Both the position numbers and the translations under genes were made by a program. The notes under the pieces were generated by a model. That model was not told the DNA's origin, ran no database searches, and saw only the letters and a list, made by a program, of their open reading frames with translations. This document shows, piece after piece, positions 7,164-9,950 of a DNA stretch of 9,950 nt. This DNA comes from Acidobacteriaceae bacterium (GTDB taxonomy: Bacteria; Acidobacteriota; Terriglobia; Terriglobales; Acidobacteriaceae). Each line of letters begins with the position of its first letter. Within the stretch, counting starts at the first letter, position 1. The DNA lies in the NCBI GenBank assembly GCA_031296355.1, contig JARLFX010000042.1, positions 1 to 9,950 of the forward strand, given 5' to 3'.

Positions 7164-7379
7164 TGCAATGAGTTTGAATCGTTAAATTGGTTTTACTGTT
7201 TGACTTGGACGCAACGCAGACTGGCGCCGTCGCTTCCAGCTGGCACTCAGCTTTCCCAAATTGGCTCCTAATCCTCTTCATCAAGAGAATAGAATCGCTT
7301 GCCATATCCACGCAGATCGTAGTACACACCCGCTATCTACGGGTAGTCGATTGAGACCTTGGCTTTCAGATTGAAATTT

Positions 7380-7443
7380 TCTCGAATTTGAAATCGTCTC
7401 GAATGATTTTGAAAGCCCCCCCCCTATTCAAAAGCGTTCGAAT
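7380..7443. repeat. TCTCGAAT repeats and a C9 tract just upstream of the Crp/Fnr gene
   Basis: TCTCGAAT occurs at 7380-7387 and 7397-7404 (17 bp apart), each followed shortly by GAAA, and TTCGAAT recurs at 7437-7443. Between the second and third lies a run of nine C at 7416-7424. All are within about 130 bp of the regulator start, where its promoter and 5' leader are expected. Confidence 0.35.
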
Positions 7444-7511
7444 TGATGACTTGAACCTGGAAGAGCAGTGGGCTATCTGCGCTTCGGATTCCGGACCTTG
7501 GAAAGACTTCA

Positions 7512-8258
7512 ATGGCATCACAACCTTTCCCCCTGACCAAGCCTGCTACTTCTTCTTCCACGAGCGAATCGAATGTCGCCGAGCGGGTTGTGCTGATGTG
7601 CGCATCCGCGCTGTTCGCCGGCCTCGCTCCCAAAGATTGTTACCAGATCGCCTCGTGTGCGAGTGTGCGAAAGTTCGCCCGCGACGAGGTCTTATTCATG
7701 CAAGGACAGCCGGTTCGGAACCTAGTCCTGCTTCAGACCGGAAGTGTGAAACTTACCCAGCTCAGCCCGAATGGCGATGAAGTCATTCTTTGGATGAACG
7801 GGGAGAGCGAAGCTGTAGGCGTACACGGCGAAGCAGTAAACTGCAGCCACACCTGCTCAGCGCGCGCGATGGAGCAGTGCAGAGCTTTGTCGTGGGAGTA
7901 CTCACGCATTCAAGCAGTGCTGGGCGAGTATCCTCAGATAAGGAAGAATATTAATCAAATCCTCTCAAACAACCTGCAGGAACTTGAGGAGAGATTTCGC
8001 GAAGTAGCCACCGAAAGGGTTGCGAGGAGGTTGGCCTTTACGCTACTTCGGCTGCTGAAGCATGTCGGCAAGAAATGCCGTGAAGGAGTCCAGCTTTCGC
8101 TCTCGCGCGAGGAACTTGCCCAGATGGTCGGCACGACCCTGTTCACCATAAGCCGAATCCTGTCGAAGTGGGGTGAGGAGGGCTTGGTCATTCCGCGGCG
8201 GGAAGCGGTCCTGATTCCGAACCCGGCACGGTTGAAGCACGTGAGTGGCGGGGATTAG
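7512..8258 (+). CDS. Crp/Fnr-family transcriptional regulator, cysteine-rich, with altered recognition helix
   Basis: A 248-residue regulator. Residues about 31-130 form the cyclic-nucleotide-binding-type beta barrel (LFAGLAPKDC, VRKFARDEVLFMQGQPV, LLQTGSVKLTQLSPNGDEVI). The long dimerisation helix spans about 138-183, and a winged helix-turn-helix covers about 196-236 (LSLSREELAQMVGTT, then FTISRILSKWGEEGLV). The CRP-type phosphate-binding pattern (GE, then R-S/T-A) is not seen, so cAMP is an unlikely ligand. Cysteines lie at 30, 43, 49, 111, 115, 123 and 189. The 111/115/123 cluster sits where many relatives bind a ligand, and FNR, by comparison, holds an iron-sulphur cluster with four Cys. 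In the recognition helix, the FNR/CRP Glu before T-I-S-R is Phe (residue 211). The ATG at 7512 has only a weak GGAAAG upstream. It is divergent from the efflux genes, so control of them is plausible but unproven. Confidence 0.88.
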   Translation: MASQPFPLTKPATSSSTSESNVAERVVLMCASALFAGLAPKDCYQIASCASVRKFARDEVLFMQGQPVRNLVLLQTGSVKLTQLSPNGDEVILWMNGESEAVGVHGEAVNCSHTCSARAMEQCRALSWEYSRIQAVLGEYPQIRKNINQILSNNLQELEERFREVATERVARRLAFTLLRLLKHVGKKCREGVQLSLSREELAQMVGTTLFTISRILSKWGEEGLVIPRREAVLIPNPARLKHVSGGD

Positions 8259-8400
8259 TGGAACGCGTCCCTGGCGCTGGCTCATCATCGACGAAAGAAT
8301 ATGAATTCACTCCCGGGTAAATCTAGCGAAAGCACGCAATCGCCGAATTTCGATAGCCCCCCTCACTGTGTCCAAGACTGCCATCAAAGCAGGCTTGAAC

Positions 8401-8406
8401 GAGGAG
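8401..8406 (+). promoter_or_regulatory. Ribosome binding site fixing the start of the DUF3617 gene
   Basis: GAGGAG lies five bases before the ATG at 8412. It favours that start over the upstream in-frame ATG at 8301, which has no comparable site and would bury the signal peptide. Confidence 0.65.
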
Positions 8407-8411
8407 TACTC

Positions 8412-8915
8412 ATGCGCAATTCCAGAGCCTGGATCTTATTTGGTTTTTGGCTGTGCGCGGAACCTGCCATGCTATCGGCGGGAACCAGAAAGGCCGGCCT
8501 ATGGGAAATGACAACCACGACCACATGGCAAAAGGCGCCATCAATTCCAGGCGCAGAAACCACTATGGTTAGTGGCGAGCCCCACACCACCCAGGTTTGT
8601 CTTACCCAGGAGATGATTGATGAATACGGCGCTTTGCTGCCGCATTCGCGCGGCCAGTGTACCATCGCCAACAAGATTATCGCTACCAACAGGGTATCAG
8701 CCGACTATGTGTGCAAAGGAACGATGAGTGGCTTGGGGACACTGGAGTCTAAATGGTCGGATTCTGAACACGAAAAGGGGGCAATCCACTTTGTAGGAAC
8801 CGTTAAAGTGGGAGCGGAGTCCCAGGCCATCGAGTGGACGACCGTAACCACAACTGTTTTCAAGAGTGCCGATTGTGGCGAAATGAAACCTCAATCGCTG
8901 CCAAAGCCCCGCTGA
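8412..8915 (+). CDS. DUF3617-type exported protein of unknown function
   Basis: A 167-residue protein with a signal peptide at about 1-24 (MRNSRAWILFGFWLCAEPAM, then a small-residue LSAG cleavage region). The mature part has the layout I associate with DUF3617: an early AGLWEMTTTT strand (28-37), a CLT motif (63-65), further cysteines at 83, 101 and 155 that could pair as disulphides, and alternating Thr/Val beta strands near the end (EWTTVTTTVF). The family is common in Acidobacteriota and Proteobacteria and has no known biochemical role. The gene lies 153 bases behind the Crp/Fnr gene on the same strand, so joint transcription is possible. The family assignment rests on pattern recognition only. 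Confidence 0.75.
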   Translation: MRNSRAWILFGFWLCAEPAMLSAGTRKAGLWEMTTTTTWQKAPSIPGAETTMVSGEPHTTQVCLTQEMIDEYGALLPHSRGQCTIANKIIATNRVSADYVCKGTMSGLGTLESKWSDSEHEKGAIHFVGTVKVGAESQAIEWTTVTTTVFKSADCGEMKPQSLPKPR

Positions 8916-9028
8916 ATGTCTGATGACTTTGGGCCACCGTATCGGGCTCTTTTCGCATAGAAGTTATCTCCGTATGGAGCCAGAAACGGCGCTCGCATCT
9001 TCACGGCAGGACGATTCAGGCCGCGAGG

Positions 9029-9748
9029 TCATGAAGCGTGTTGAAGCGGGACTGATCGAATTGCGGCGCCGAACTCTCCTGTGGATGCGCCTTGCAATGC
9101 GACTCGGACCGCACGGGTTGGGCGCATGAACGGGGTTACGTGAAGCGGATCCATTACTATGTAGCGTGTGCGCAATCCACCTAAGCTCTGGGGTAGTTCA
9201 GGTGGAATTATTCTGCGATCCACGTAGATCACCAGTGCAGGCCGCCGGGGGACGTCGAGGCTTTGGCCCACGCCTATGGCGAAGAAAGCCGGGGTCGATT
9301 TCATCAACGTGAAGGCGTATTGACGCTTGATCTGCAATGCGGCGTCAATCAGTGCGGCAGGCAAGGGTCGGGCAAAGGAGATAGAATTGCTCTGGGGAAC
9401 GGTGCCGAGCGCCACGGTGCCCGCACTACTTGGAATCACCCTCGCCCCCCCAATACTTGCCGGTAAATCTGCATCCACGTTTCCGTTTACATATACAAGA
9501 ATCGCTGCCTCCCCCGGAGAATCGTTGCTCTTACCCATGCTTACGCCGAATATTCCTGCTGCCGGGTTGACCAGCGCACGGGCTTGGCCGAGTGGCTGAT
9601 GAGCCCACTTCATTTCACTATCGGACAACGCGCGCCGCTGAGCGAACTCGACAGTGCTGTCGCCAAAATTCAAGCAACTTACCGGATGATCCGCCGTACC
9701 GACAAATGCTAGCGATTTATCACCGACATGGTGGCTTAATTCGCTCAA
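9029..9748 (-). CDS. Uncharacterised protein with two copies of a GVGxSxDxP repeat, 5' end uncertain
   Basis: The frame opens at a TTG (9748) and encodes 239 residues. Two segments of about 40 residues are similar to each other: 64-103 (GIFGVSMGKSNDSPGEAAIL, then VYVNG and LPASIGGAR) and 153-193 (FFAIGVGQSLDVPRRPALVI, then YVDRR and LPQSLGGLRTR). They share G-x-S/Q-x-D-x-P, a hydrophobic strand ending in YV, and LPxSxGGxR. The style is familiar from secreted hypothetical proteins of Acidobacteriota, but I can name no function and see no catalytic residues. No signal peptide precedes the TTG, the ribosome site is weak, and an in-frame stop lies just upstream. A better N-terminus may exist in another frame (see the adjacent fragment). 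It converges on the DUF3617 gene with a 113-bp gap in which I see no strong terminator. Confidence 0.65.
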   Translation of the reverse strand: MSELSHHVGDKSLAFVGTADHPVSCLNFGDSTVEFAQRRALSDSEMKWAHQPLGQARALVNPAAGIFGVSMGKSNDSPGEAAILVYVNGNVDADLPASIGGARVIPSSAGTVALGTVPQSNSISFARPLPAALIDAALQIKRQYAFTLMKSTPAFFAIGVGQSLDVPRRPALVIYVDRRIIPPELPQSLGGLRTRYIVMDPLHVTPFMRPTRAVRVALQGASTGEFGAAIRSVPLQHAS

Positions 9749-9755
9749 GACATCG

Positions 9756-9950
9756 GTTAGCCTCGATTATTGTCGCCCCCCATCGAATTCCCTTACACCA
9801 GCCTTTGCTCTGATTTGCTTTTGCCGAATGCCCGCTTCCGGGGACCACAATCACACGCGATTCGTGAGCCGATAAGGAGTTTGCATTGGTCGATGCTTGC
9901 GCAGCATGGAAAGAAGCGTCTTTGCAATGGAGCAAACAGTCATTTCCGAG
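9756..9950 (-). pseudogene. Possible frameshifted N-terminal part of the repeat protein (partial at right edge)
   Basis: One base out of phase with the repeat-protein gene, a minus-strand frame is open from the window edge and runs through VIVVPGSGHSAK and GWCKGIRWGATIIEANR. The repeat-protein frame then reads LTDVLSELSHHVGDKSL starting at 9760, before its TTG. Joined by a one-base shift around 9755-9768, the two give a continuous, protein-like sequence. This suggests either a real frameshift mutation or a sequencing/assembly error. The true start would then lie at or beyond the window edge. The alternative is that this frame is chance and the gene starts at the TTG. Confidence 0.35.

Larger units (their letters stand above)
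6667..7511. other. 845-bp divergent intergenic region, no convincing gene
   Basis: This region separates the leftward efflux genes from the rightward Crp/Fnr gene and should carry both promoters. Open frames exist (for example plus strand 6831-7271 and minus strand 7078-7329), but I recognise no domain in their translations and see no good ribosome site. What can be seen is a pair of GATCAA repeats (6732, 6756), a pair of GATGCCTGG repeats (6795, 6814), an 18-bp palindrome (7146-7163), a small ACCCG/CGGGT inverted repeat (7328-7344), TCTCGAAT repeats (7380, 7397) and a C9 run (7416-7424). I could not place -35/-10 elements with confidence. Confidence 0.5.

Noticed and set aside
6831..7271. 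Plus-strand frame of 146 codons with several Cys in the divergent region
   Set aside because: No domain is recognised, the ribosome site is poor, and the translation lacks protein-like patterning. The C-x-C spacing is not a known metal-binding motif. It may be chance in non-coding DNA.
7078..7329. Minus-strand frame of 83 codons in the divergent region
   Set aside because: Overlaps the previous frame on the other strand, with no supporting start signal or domain.
7328..7344. ACCCG-N7-CGGGT hairpin as a terminator
   Set aside because: The stem is only five pairs, no T-run follows, and no gene ends just upstream.
8923..9129. Plus-strand frame of 68 codons after the DUF3617 gene
   Set aside because: Its last third overlaps the minus-strand repeat-protein gene, and no ribosome site or family pattern is visible.

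Overview
The window looks like chromosomal DNA of a soil-type Acidobacteriota (Terriglobia-like). This is inferred from protein style only: a secretin/TonB short N-terminal (STN) domain protein, a DUF3617 protein, and a secreted-looking protein with two GVGxSxDxP-type repeats. No rRNA, tRNA, insertion sequence, CRISPR array or phage gene is visible.

Left two thirds (about 1-6670), all on the minus strand and read right to left: a heavy-metal efflux locus. The first gene is a CusB-type periplasmic adaptor with an N-terminal metal-binding motif (5362-6666). Next is a full-length CusA-type HME-RND pump (1912-5229). Third, 49 bases downstream, is an unusual gene (384-1862): a signal peptide, an STN domain and a Pro/Ser/Thr/Ala-rich linker, followed by a shortened, diverged copy of the C-terminal part of the CusA next door. 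The rest of that CusA copy continues past the stop codon in another frame (164-358) and is decayed. The fourth gene, starting at 71, runs off the left edge; only a signal-like N-terminus is visible. No outer-membrane channel (CusC/TolC) or CusF is recognisable inside the window.

Middle (6667-7511): about 0.85 kb between divergent transcription units, with no convincing gene. It holds a perfect 18-bp palindrome, several short direct repeats and a run of nine C.

Right third: a plus-strand Crp/Fnr-family regulator with seven cysteines and an altered recognition helix (7512-8258), then a DUF3617 secreted protein (8412-8915). These are followed by a convergent minus-strand gene for a protein with an internal repeat (9029-9748), which may be frameshifted near its 5' end.

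Working model: the adaptor and pump expel Cu(I)/Ag(I)-like ions from the periplasm, and the divergent Crp/Fnr protein may control the locus. The STN-RND hybrid is the most novel object. It appears to be a tandem partial cusA duplication captured by an STN protein, and it could be a membrane accessory or regulatory subunit of the pump. That role is inference.
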